Of a stretch of 6,913 bases of DNA, positions 1-6,404 are shown one piece after another. Every line of letters starts with the position of its first letter. Position 1 is the first letter of the stretch. The translations under genes and the position numbers were made by a program. The notes under the pieces were generated by a model that saw nothing but the letters and a program-made list of their open reading frames with translations, was not told the DNA's origin and searched no databases. Origin of the DNA: an uncultured Muribaculaceae bacterium (GTDB lineage: Bacteria > Bacteroidota > Bacteroidia > Bacteroidales > Muribaculaceae); contig CAJTRT010000080.1 in NCBI GenBank assembly GCA_910579105.1, positions 1 through 6,913 of the forward strand, given 5' to 3'.

Positions 1-2582
1 TGAAAAAGGAACTGATGACAATCGGCGCGGCGTGCGCCGCCACTCTCGCCATATTCGCCGCGAGCGACCGTATCGACATATTCGACAAGACCGGTAACTT
101 TGTCTCCCTGATGGTTGACGACGTGCAGGAGGTGACGGTGGGGAAAGCCGCCGGCGAAGACGGGTATAGTTCCGTGAACGTTATCACCGCTTCCGGAACC
201 AAAACACGCGCGATCGCCGATATGGGCGACTTGAAGTATACTCCGGTGGATTATGACAAGGCCAACGAGATCACGATGTCGCACGCTCCGAACGCGAAGG
301 TGGTGCTCCTTGACTGGCGCAACAACACCGACTACTTCGGGGAGGCGCAGATCGATCCCACAAAGCCGGCCGACTGGCGCGGCTGTCCCCCTGACTTGAA
401 TCCCCATTTCCTGATCGAGACCGACAAGGGGTTCGCCTCGGAGTTCGCGGTCAAGGGAATGTACTCAGGGAAGGTCTACACCGATAACCCGAACTTCATT
501 TTCTGGAGCCTGGCCGATATGAACCTTCTCGGAATCGACTCCTATTCGTTCGACATGCCGTTCGAGCCGGTGGAAATCAGCGTCACCTCTGTTGAGCTTG
601 AAACTTACAAGGGTAAGGAATTCCTCGGCAGTTACACGGGCTTCCTTCTGTCTCCCGGCAGCGCCCGCATAGCCCGCAAGGTGCCGGCAACCCTTGCAGC
701 CGAGTTCCGGGCCAATGGGACTTACGTCATGAAGAGCACCGACGACAACGAGTTTGACTTTCTTGACCTCTTCGATTACGACGAGGAGAAGAATACTTTC
801 GCGTATGTGCCATATTCCGGGCGCCCGGTCAACCCCATCGACCTTGAGGTCAAGACCGGTGTGACGGGCGGTTTTGCCGAAGGCGGTCTGTTGTTCGCGA
901 CGTTCCACGACTTGCTGGAAGACAAGCCGGATAACAACGTCCACTATTTCGCCGCGAAAGGCGAGTGTGAGTTCTCCGTGGCGTCGGCCAATGAGTACGG
1001 CAACCACCTGCTCATGCAGGCTGTGCCAGCGGACGGCGGCTCAACGCGCTGGTTTTATGTGCAGAACTACGGGGCAATCTATACCGAGGTGGCCATGGAG
1101 TTCAGTTTCGGCAGCGACATCGGCGCGAACTGCACGGCGTTTGCTGTTTCCGGAGGCGAGAAACTCTTCAAATATGACTACAAGGGTTCCGGATATGATC
1201 CCGTGTTCACGTTCCGCGGCGACGAGTACGGCACTTACGCCGGGGCAGCCGGAGCGCTCGCTCTTGACGGTTTCGATTCCTGTACACTGGGCGGAGCGGA
1301 TGCCAAATACGCTGTCAACGGCGGCCTGGCCAGTGTGACAATCGATGGAGACACGCGCCTTTTCGTGCTCGACCGCGAGGCAAAGACATATGCCGAGATG
1401 GTTGCCGATGTCTGGAACGGGCAGCCTCAGTATACCAAGACCGACGCTCTTGGCGCATATGGCGGCATGCAGGAGAACAGCGGCAACTCTATGCGGATCG
1501 ATTTCGACAAGGACTTTGCCGGGGCCGACGAGCCTGGAACCGCCTGCGTGCGTTTTACCGTGGCCCGTAACGACGGGTTCGGGAACGGCACAAGCGAGAT
1601 GGTGGCAAGTTCAGGCAAGTATGTCTATAACGCCGCTTCCAAGACCGTGATTATAACTAACCTGTATATGGGCACCTCCGCGACAGCCTCCGGCCGCCGC
1701 AACCTCGTGCTGAAAGTTTCTGATGATATGCTGTCGATGTGGATCGACGATTCTGAGGAGGCCCGTGTCTACGGCTCCGGCCGCGACGGGTCATACCTGC
1801 TGACCGGCGCCGTCAACACCATGACCGCCCCGGCACCGGCCCCCGCCGTAGAACTCGCCCCGAAATACACCGCCACCCACAATGTTCTGTATATGGGAAG
1901 CCCGATGGGAACGGCTGTGACGACAGTGACCATCAATGCCGACAACACGTCGACGCTGAGTGTCATGATGAGCACTACGGAGTTGTGCGATCAGACGGTG
2001 GCTTACGAGCTATCAGGCAACACTCTGACGCTCAAAGATGTCTCTACCTATACCCTGGAGAGCTTCGTTCCCAAGGAAGCCAAGACCGACCTGGTGTTTA
2101 CCGTTGGCGACGACGGAGCGCTGACGACCGAACAGGTTCTCGGTTGTAGCGCCATGGGCGGAGTGATGGATATAGAACTTTCTTCCGCGCCCTTGGTTCC
2201 CGAAGCCGGGACTCCCGCCGTACAGCTTGCGCCGAAATATGCCGCCACCCACAATGTGCTGTATATGGGAGGCCCGATGGGAACGGCTGCGACGACATTG
2301 ACCATCAATGCCGACAACACGTCGACGCTGACTGTCATGATGAGCACGACGGCGTTGTGCGATCAGACGGTGGCTTATGAGCTTTCAGGCAACACGCTGA
2401 CCCTCAAGGATGTCTCGACCTATGCCCTGGAGAGCTTCGTCCCCAAGGAATCCAAGACCGACCTGGTGTTTACCGTTGGCGAGGACGGAACGCTGACTTC
2501 CGGCCAGACCCTCGGGTGCAGCGCGATGGGTGGTGTGATGGATATCGCGCTGTCTTCCGCACCACTGGTTCCTGCGGAATAA
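1..2582 (+). CDS. Secreted repeat-containing protein of unknown function (start codon one base outside window)
   Basis: I do not recognise a named family. The frame is open from the first base: bases 1-2 read tg, so an ATG with its A just outside the window would give a start MKKELMTIGAAC and about 860 residues. That start supplies the lysines of a Sec signal peptide, followed by a hydrophobic stretch to about residue 25 ending in FAAS. The only cysteine there sits inside the hydrophobic core without a proper lipobox, so export as a soluble or surface protein is more likely than a lipoprotein. Residues about 28-50 (RIDIFDKTGNFVSLMVDDVQ) resemble the short N-terminal motif common in secreted Bacteroidales proteins. 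The rest looks beta-rich and aromatic, with G-x-Y-type strand starts near residues 208, 409 and 483, and two C-terminal repeats near 616-736 and 740-860. A chain of lipocalin/calycin-like beta domains is possible but is only inference. No LPXTG motif or recognisable type IX sorting domain is visible. It is followed directly by a strong hairpin. Confidence 0.85.
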   Translation, partial: KKELMTIGAACAATLAIFAASDRIDIFDKTGNFVSLMVDDVQEVTVGKAAGEDGYSSVNVITASGTKTRAIADMGDLKYTPVDYDKANEITMSHAPNAKVVLLDWRNNTDYFGEAQIDPTKPADWRGCPPDLNPHFLIETDKGFASEFAVKGMYSGKVYTDNPNFIFWSLADMNLLGIDSYSFDMPFEPVEISVTSVELETYKGKEFLGSYTGFLLSPGSARIARKVPATLAAEFRANGTYVMKSTDDNEFDFLDLFDYDEEKNTFAYVPYSGRPVNPIDLEVKTGVTGGFAEGGLLFATFHDLLEDKPDNNVHYFAAKGECEFSVASANEYGNHLLMQAVPADGGSTRWFYVQNYGAIYTEVAMEFSFGSDIGANCTAFAVSGGEKLFKYDYKGSGYDPVFTFRGDEYGTYAGAAGALALDGFDSCTLGGADAKYAVNGGLASVTIDGDTRLFVLDREAKTYAEMVADVWNGQPQYTKTDALGAYGGMQENSGNSMRIDFDKDFAGADEPGTACVRFTVARNDGFGNGTSEMVASSGKYVYNAASKTVIITNLYMGTSATASGRRNLVLKVSDDMLSMWIDDSEEARVYGSGRDGSYLLTGAVNTMTAPAPAPAVELAPKYTATHNVLYMGSPMGTAVTTVTINADNTSTLSVMMSTTELCDQTVAYELSGNTLTLKDVSTYTLESFVPKEAKTDLVFTVGDDGALTTEQVLGCSAMGGVMDIELSSAPLVPEAGTPAVQLAPKYAATHNVLYMGGPMGTAATTLTINADNTSTLTVMMSTTALCDQTVAYELSGNTLTLKDVSTYALESFVPKESKTDLVFTVGEDGTLTSGQTLGCSAMGGVMDIALSSAPLVPAE
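1845..2207 (+). repeat. C-terminal repeat unit 1 (121 codons)
   Basis: First copy of an in-frame tandem repeat inside the secreted-protein gene. It encodes AVELAPKY... through ...APLVPEA. It is preceded by a short Ala-Pro run (APAPAP), which looks like a flexible linker. It contains two cysteines (in ELCDQ and LGCSAMGG) at positions shared with unit 2, a possible disulfide pair for an exported domain. By hand comparison, 104 of the first 119 residues are identical to unit 2. Confidence 0.95.
2217..2579 (+). repeat. C-terminal repeat unit 2 (121 codons)
   Basis: Second copy, offset exactly 372 bases (124 codons) from unit 1 and separated by a three-residue linker (GTP or AGT, depending on the boundary chosen). 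Exact DNA identity includes runs of 33 bases (2299-2331, matching 1927-1959) and 31 bases (2452-2482, matching 2080-2110). Most changes are conservative (T/A, S/T, D/E, V/L), and both cysteines are kept. The repeat runs straight into the stop codon, so it forms the C terminus. This is consistent with a recent in-frame duplication. Confidence 0.95.
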
Positions 2583-2605
2583 ATACTTGCGGCCCATGCT
2601 AACGG

Positions 2606-2638
2606 CAGGCTCCGTGTCGAATTTCGACACGGAGCCTG
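2606..2638 (+). terminator. Perfect hairpin, probable Rho-independent terminator of the secreted-protein gene
   Basis: The arms at 2606-2621 (CAGGCTCCGTGTCGAA) and 2623-2638 (TTCGACACGGAGCCTG) are perfect reverse complements around a single T. In RNA this gives a stem of about 14 bp with a small loop. On the + strand it is followed by TTTATCAT, a short and weak U tract. It starts 24 bases after the stop codon of the upstream gene and ends 28 bases before the convergent DUF4491 stop. On the - strand no T tract follows the stem, so the main direction is +, although the stem may also block transcripts from the right. Confidence 0.8.
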
Positions 2639-2666
2639 TTTATCATATATCATATGCGCGGGGCGG

Positions 2667-2966
2667 TTACTGATGCCGGCGCGGGTTGGCTGGGAACCAG
2701 CCCTTGCGGACGCGCTCGCGCTGCTCGGAGACTTCCTTTATGCTCCAGAATGACGAAAACGCGGTCACTGCCAGGAGGCACGACAGGAACCCGGAGGTCA
2801 GCAGGGCGGCTGCCGAGGCAGCCACGCCCAGCACGGCGAAGGCCCATTTGACCTTCTGGCCGAAATAATACTCTCCCTTTATGACGAGCGGGTGGAACAG
2901 CCCGATGATGACGAAGGTACAGGCCCCCAGGGCCAGTCCCTCCCAGTTGAGGTGGTTCAAATCCAT
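2667..2966 (-). CDS. DUF4491 family small integral membrane protein
   Basis: This 99-residue protein matches the DUF4491 family pattern as I know it from Bacteroidota: an N-terminal N-W-E-G-L, one hydrophobic segment (about 10-30) ending in GLFHPLVIK, the motif GEYYFG at 31-36, two more hydrophobic segments (about 41-57 and 59-75), then SIKE (75-78) and the basic tail ERVRKGWFPANP. It is therefore an inner-membrane protein with about three helices; the family's role is unknown. I chose the ATG at 2966 because it puts N-W-E-G near the N terminus as in the family. A longer reading from a TTG at 2987 would begin inside the probable promoter box. The gene converges on the secreted-protein gene and diverges from the DUF349 operon, so it is probably monocistronic. 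Confidence 0.88.
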   Translation of the reverse strand: MDLNHLNWEGLALGACTFVIIGLFHPLVIKGEYYFGQKVKWAFAVLGVAASAAALLTSGFLSCLLAVTAFSSFWSIKEVSEQRERVRKGWFPANPRRHQ

Positions 2967-2984
2967 AATAAAGGTAATTAATGG

Positions 2985-2992
2985 CAAAGTTA
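2985..2992 (-). promoter_or_regulatory. Candidate -7 box for the DUF4491 gene
   Basis: Read on the - strand this is TAACTTTG, matching the Bacteroidota primary-sigma -7 consensus TAnnTTTG. It lies 18 bases upstream of the ATG at 2966, implying a short leader of roughly a dozen bases. I find no clear TTTG at the expected -33 distance, so this is a partial match. Confidence 0.4.
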
Positions 2993-3052
2993 GCTATTCC
3001 ATACTGAAATTACGGTGTAAATTCTCCCGGTGGGGTGGTTTTGGCGTGTTTT

Positions 3053-3085
3053 TTTGGTTTATGTGAAATATTGTTGCTATATTTG
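3053..3085 (+). promoter_or_regulatory. Bacteroidota-type promoter of the DUF349 operon
   Basis: TTTG at 3053-3056 (a -33 element inside a T run) is followed after 21 bases by TATATTTG at 3078-3085, a full match to the -7 consensus TAnnTTTG. Transcription would start near 3090, giving a leader of about 65 bases before the ATG at 3157. The element lies in the locally AT-richer divergent intergenic region, away from coding sequence, and faces the four-gene cluster. Confidence 0.65.
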
Positions 3086-3098
3086 GCGGTGTTTTTGC

Positions 3099-3123
3099 GC
3101 CCGTGCCCTGCGGGGTCGCGGGC
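3099..3123 (+). promoter_or_regulatory. GC-rich hairpin in the leader of the DUF349 operon
   Basis: This 25-base stretch can fold as an RNA hairpin. Seven consecutive pairs join 3099-3105 (GCCCGTG) with 3117-3123 (CGCGGGC), including one G-U. After one mismatch come two or three more pairs around a GCG loop. It would begin only a few bases after the predicted transcription start and end 33 bases before the ATG. No U tract follows, so it is not an ordinary terminator. It could stabilise the mRNA 5' end or act as a regulatory site; both are inference. Confidence 0.4.
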
Positions 3124-3156
3124 TTTGTGCCCAACTATAACTTATTATTCCCTTTT

Positions 3157-5100
3157 ATGGAAATCTCTCAGCAGGACCTCGTTCCCGAAAATCAGGACGA
3201 AGCCTTAAAGATCCCCGAGGTCGCTCCCGAGACAGTCGAAGCGACTGAAACCTCTGCGAATACCACTGAAACAGCCATGTCAGACAGGCCTGACGGCGAT
3301 GCTCCGCTCGAAGTGGAGGCCGAAATGGCCGAGGCTCTGGATGCCGCCGATGCCGAACGTGGTGCCGAGCCGCGGCAGCCAGAAAAGGCCCGCCCGGAAC
3401 TGCGCACCAAGGAAGAGGTGCTCGCCGCATTGAAAGAGCTCGCGGAGCAGGATGCCGCACGCATCGGCCGCGACGATATGGCATATCTCAAACAGCGGTT
3501 CTACGCGCTCCACAACGCCGATGCCGAGGCACAGCGCGACGCGTTTGTCGCCGAGGGGGGCGCCATCGAGGAGTTCAAACCCGCGCTTGACCCCGCGGAA
3601 GAGGAGTTCAAGGCCCTGCTGGGCGCCGTGAAAGAGAAGAAGGCCGCGCTGCTTGCCGCCGAGGAGGCCGCGAAGGCAGAGAACCTCACCCGAAAGCAGG
3701 CCCTGATCGCCGAGCTTAAACAGCTTTCGGAAGATGCCGACAACGCCAACCGCGCTTTCCCCCGCGTCAAGGAGATCCAGGCCGAGTTCAAGGAAATCGG
3801 CGAGGTTCCAGCCACGGAGGCCACCGACCTGTGGAAAGAGTTCCAGGGAACCGTCGAGCAGTTCTACGACCAGCTCAAAATAAACAAAGACCTCCGCGAC
3901 TACGATTTCCGCAAGAACCTCGAGCTGAAGACCCTTCTCTGCGAGGAGGCCGAGAAACTTGATCAGGAGGAGGACATCGTGCTTGCGTTCAAACGTTTGC
4001 AGAATTTCCACGATGAATGGCGCCAGACAGGCCCGGTAGCCAAGGAGATGCGCGACGAGATCTGGAACCGTTTCAAGGACGCTTCCTCTGTGATCCGCAA
4101 GAAATACCAGGCTTTCTTCGAGGAACGCAAAGCCCGCGAGGAGGCCAACGAGAAGGCCAAGACCGAGATATGTGAGCGCGTCGAGGCTCTTGATTTCGAC
4201 AATATAAAATCATTCTCCGGCTGGGACGAGATGACCAAGGTCATCCTCCAGGCGCAGAAAGACTGGAAAGAGCTGGGCTACGCGTCCCGCAAGGCCAACA
4301 ACGCCCTCTTCGCCCGGTTCCGCTCCGTGTGCGACCGCTTCTTCACCCTCAAGGCCGAGCGTTACCGCGCCATGAAGGACGAGCTGCAGGCCAACCTCGC
4401 CAAGAAGACCGCCCTCTGCGAGAAAGCCGAGGAGCTGAGCCTGTCGACAGACTGGCGCAAGACAGCCGACCAGCTCGTGGCCTTGCAGAAGGAGTGGAAG
4501 ACCATCGGCACCGTGCCGCGCAAGCACTCCGACGCCGTCTGGCAGCGTTTCCAGAAGGCATGCGATTCCTTCTTCGAGAACCGCAAGAAGAACCTCAGCG
4601 AGTCGCGCTCGGCTGAGGAGGCCAACCTCGCGCAGAAGCGCCAGGTGATAGCCGATCTCAAGGCAATACCGGCCGACATGCCCCGCAACGAGGCCATGCC
4701 CAAGGTAAAAGAGCTCCAGGCGAAGTGGAACAGCATAGGCCATGTCCCTTTCCGGGAAAAAGACAAGGTGTACGACGAGTACCGCGCCGTGTGCGACGCG
4801 TTCTATAACCGCGAGGGCGACCGCGGCGACCGCGGCATGTCGCGCTTCGAGGACGTGATCAAAGAGATCGGTGCTGACCAGCAGAAACTCTACCGCGAGC
4901 GCGAGCGCGTGCAACGCGCCTGCGAAATCAAGCGCAACGAGCTGAAAACCTACGAGAACAACCTCGGGTTCCTTTCCTCCAAGAGCAAGGCCGGCGATTC
5001 GATGGTGCGCGAGATGGAACGCCGCATCCAGCGCATCAAGGACGACCTCGCGGCCACCGAGGCCAAAATAAAGCTCATCGACGAAAAGCTCAAAGGCTGA
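3157..5100 (+). CDS. DUF349 repeat protein, cytoplasmic, helical
   Basis: A 647-residue protein of unknown molecular function with five recognisable DUF349 units at about residues 179-245, 257-325, 335-399, 417-477 and 494-553. Each shows the family pattern of a helix ending in L-Q-x-(E/K)-W-K-x-I-G, a V-P turn, then LW/VW-x-R-F and C-D-x-F-F; the clearest are unit 4 (EWKTIGTVPRK, VWQRFQKACDSFF) and unit 5 (KWNSIGHVP, YRAVCDAFY). Residues 1-85 are acidic and probably disordered. Residues about 87-165 (starting TKEEVLAALKELAEQ) may be a degenerate sixth unit. The charged C terminus from about 565 looks like a coiled coil. There is no signal peptide or membrane segment. I chose the ATG at 3157; an upstream GTG at 3103 is in frame but would encode the leader hairpin region. 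The next gene starts 15 bases after the stop, so the two are probably cotranscribed. Confidence 0.92.
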   Translation: MEISQQDLVPENQDEALKIPEVAPETVEATETSANTTETAMSDRPDGDAPLEVEAEMAEALDAADAERGAEPRQPEKARPELRTKEEVLAALKELAEQDAARIGRDDMAYLKQRFYALHNADAEAQRDAFVAEGGAIEEFKPALDPAEEEFKALLGAVKEKKAALLAAEEAAKAENLTRKQALIAELKQLSEDADNANRAFPRVKEIQAEFKEIGEVPATEATDLWKEFQGTVEQFYDQLKINKDLRDYDFRKNLELKTLLCEEAEKLDQEEDIVLAFKRLQNFHDEWRQTGPVAKEMRDEIWNRFKDASSVIRKKYQAFFEERKAREEANEKAKTEICERVEALDFDNIKSFSGWDEMTKVILQAQKDWKELGYASRKANNALFARFRSVCDRFFTLKAERYRAMKDELQANLAKKTALCEKAEELSLSTDWRKTADQLVALQKEWKTIGTVPRKHSDAVWQRFQKACDSFFENRKKNLSESRSAEEANLAQKRQVIADLKAIPADMPRNEAMPKVKELQAKWNSIGHVPFREKDKVYDEYRAVCDAFYNREGDRGDRGMSRFEDVIKEIGADQQKLYRERERVQRACEIKRNELKTYENNLGFLSSKSKAGDSMVREMERRIQRIKDDLAATEAKIKLIDEKLKG

Positions 5101-5115
5101 CCAAACCACATACTT

Positions 5116-5496
5116 ATGACCGAAGAAGAACAGAGACGTCTTGCCGCCGACACCGACGGGCTGGCGGCCTACGAGCATATCGCCAACCATGTCAGCACCA
5201 TCGACGAGGCCGACCTGGCCATGGTGATCGACAGGATAGAGGAGGTGGATATAAACGGCCAGTTCGCCGTGAGCGCGGCCCGCTACCTTTTCGCGACCGA
5301 CAGCGAGCGGTTTGCCGGCGCGGTGAACAGGCTGATAGCCATAGGTATAGAAAAAGACCGCGACCGCGCCTACATAGGCTCGCTGCTGCAAAGCATCTAC
5401 GGGGCCGACTATGCCGCCCGAGCTGCCGAGCTGTCGGCATCCGACGATAACTTCCGCCGGATATACAAGCGTCTTTACAACCAGTCACCACTCTGA
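5116..5496 (+). CDS. Hypothetical 126-residue helical protein
   Basis: I do not recognise this family. The protein is predicted to be soluble and mostly helical, with no signal peptide, no membrane segment, no cysteine and no tryptophan. Its first half is acidic (MTEEEQRRLAADTDGL, DEADLAMVIDRIEEVD). The middle has helix-repeat-like amphipathic stretches (FAVSAARYLFATDSERF and NRLIAIGIEKDRDRAYIG), and the end is basic (FRRIYKRLYNQ). The alternation suggests a small alpha-helical, possibly adaptor-like, fold, but no motif supports a reaction. That it is a real gene is supported by position: it starts 15 bases after the DUF349 stop and ends 26 bases before the cyclophilin start, on the same strand, filling the gap exactly. 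Confidence 0.82.
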   Translation: MTEEEQRRLAADTDGLAAYEHIANHVSTIDEADLAMVIDRIEEVDINGQFAVSAARYLFATDSERFAGAVNRLIAIGIEKDRDRAYIGSLLQSIYGADYAARAAELSASDDNFRRIYKRLYNQSPL

Positions 5497-5522
5497 GCAG
5501 TCGTGGCTGAGAAGAAACGATT

Positions 5523-6404
5523 ATGAAAAAATCAGTAATGTGGGCTGTTGTCGCCGTCTGCGTTCTCGCGGCCGGTGCCGTGGCTCTCGCGACAGCCAAA
5601 AAGAAATCTACCGTAATGACCGACAAACCCAACGCCGCCGCGCAGGCGGTTCCCGGCGATGCCATCGTCGATATAAAGACCACCGCCGGCGACATCCAGG
5701 TGCGCCTGTTCGGCGACACCCCCAAGCACCGCGACAATTTCCTGAAACTCGCCAAGGAGGGGTTCTATGACGGCGTGCTTTTCCACCGCGTCATAAACGA
5801 GTTCATGGTGCAGACCGGTGACCCGGAATCGAAGAACGCCCCCGCCGGCAAGATGCTCGGCGCGGGCGGCCCTGGCTACAATATTGATGCTGAAATCGTC
5901 TATCCGAAGCACTTCCATAAGTACGGCGCTCTCGCGGCCGCCAGGCAGGGCGATCAGGTAAACCCCCAGCGCCGCTCGTCAGGTTCGCAGTTCTATATCG
6001 TGACCGGCAAGACCTATAACGACTCCACTCTCGCCCAGCTCGAGGCGCGCGCACAGCAGATGCAGATCAAGGAGATTTTCGACCGGCTCGCGTCGGAGCG
6101 CCGCGACTCGATTATGAATATGCGCCGCAACCGCGACATGATGGGATTGCAGGCATTGCAGGACGAGCTTATACGAATGGCGCAGACAGAGGCCCAGGCG
6201 CACCCCGCGCTTCTCACTGCCGAACAGCGCGAAGCCTACAAGACTGTCGGAGGCGCTCCGCATCTCGACGGACAGTATACCGTGTTCGGCGAGGTGGTGA
6301 AGGGTCTTGACGTGGTGAAGAAAATCGAGACCGCGCCCACCGGGGCCAATGACCGCCCGACTGAGGACGTGCGCGTCGTTTCAATGAAGGTCGTGAAAGA
6401 GTGA
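5523..6404 (+). CDS. Secreted cyclophilin-type peptidyl-prolyl cis-trans isomerase with helical insertion
   Basis: Catalyses cis-trans isomerisation of X-Pro bonds, probably helping proteins fold in the periplasm. Residues 1-25 form a signal peptide (MKKS, a hydrophobic core, then an A-T-A cleavage site) with no lipobox. The cyclophilin domain starts near residue 47 (AIVDIKTTAGDIQVRLF). Catalytic-site motifs are intact: LFHRVI with R89, FMVQTGD with F94 and Q97, GSQFYIV at 154-160, and HLDGQYTVFGEV from 247. Between residues about 166 and 242 lies a Q/E/R-rich, helical insertion of about 77 residues, explaining the 293-residue length compared with roughly 165-190 for a minimal cyclophilin. 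From memory, similar insertions occur in other Bacteroidales homologues. The start is well placed, with AAGAAACGA just upstream. The stop overlaps the start of the next gene, which implies translational coupling. Confidence 0.93.
   Translation: MKKSVMWAVVAVCVLAAGAVALATAKKKSTVMTDKPNAAAQAVPGDAIVDIKTTAGDIQVRLFGDTPKHRDNFLKLAKEGFYDGVLFHRVINEFMVQTGDPESKNAPAGKMLGAGGPGYNIDAEIVYPKHFHKYGALAAARQGDQVNPQRRSSGSQFYIVTGKTYNDSTLAQLEARAQQMQIKEIFDRLASERRDSIMNMRRNRDMMGLQALQDELIRMAQTEAQAHPALLTAEQREAYKTVGGAPHLDGQYTVFGEVVKGLDVVKKIETAPTGANDRPTEDVRVVSMKVVKE

Noticed and set aside
874..1650. Two + strand open frames (874-1338 and 1345-1650) within the secreted-protein gene
   Set aside because: Out of frame with a continuous, signal-peptide-bearing reading frame; Arg/Ser/Pro-rich translations without motifs are typical of GC-rich shadows.
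2641..2656. AT-rich direct repeat TATCATA/TATCATA after the hairpin
   Set aside because: Only two short copies of low-complexity sequence in an intergenic spacer; too little to call a repeat or binding site.
2667..2987. Longer DUF4491 reading from a TTG at 2987
   Set aside because: The TTG falls within the candidate -7 box TAACTTTG, and the added residues (TTG to ATT) are not part of the family's usual N terminus; the ATG at 2966 fits better.
3103..3156. GTG start adding 18 residues to the DUF349 protein
   Set aside because: The added part encodes the GC-rich leader hairpin and an AT-rich stretch with unlike composition; the ATG at 3157 begins the acidic N terminus naturally.
3280..4011. 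Open - strand frame of 243 codons
   Set aside because: Antisense shadow of the DUF349 gene; the leucine/glycine-rich translation mirrors the acidic helical codons on the + strand.
4810..4836. Short duplicated stretch encoding GDRGDRG in the DUF349 protein, containing an RGD triplet
   Set aside because: The protein has no export signal, so an adhesion motif makes no sense; it is most simply a small linker duplication between unit 5 and the coiled coil.
4210..5391. Open - strand frame of 393 codons opposite the DUF349 gene
   Set aside because: It lies fully antisense to a gene with clear domain evidence and spans three genes' coding sequence. The long opening is a by-product of GC-rich codon use and E/K/A-rich repeats, and its translation shows no recognisable domain.
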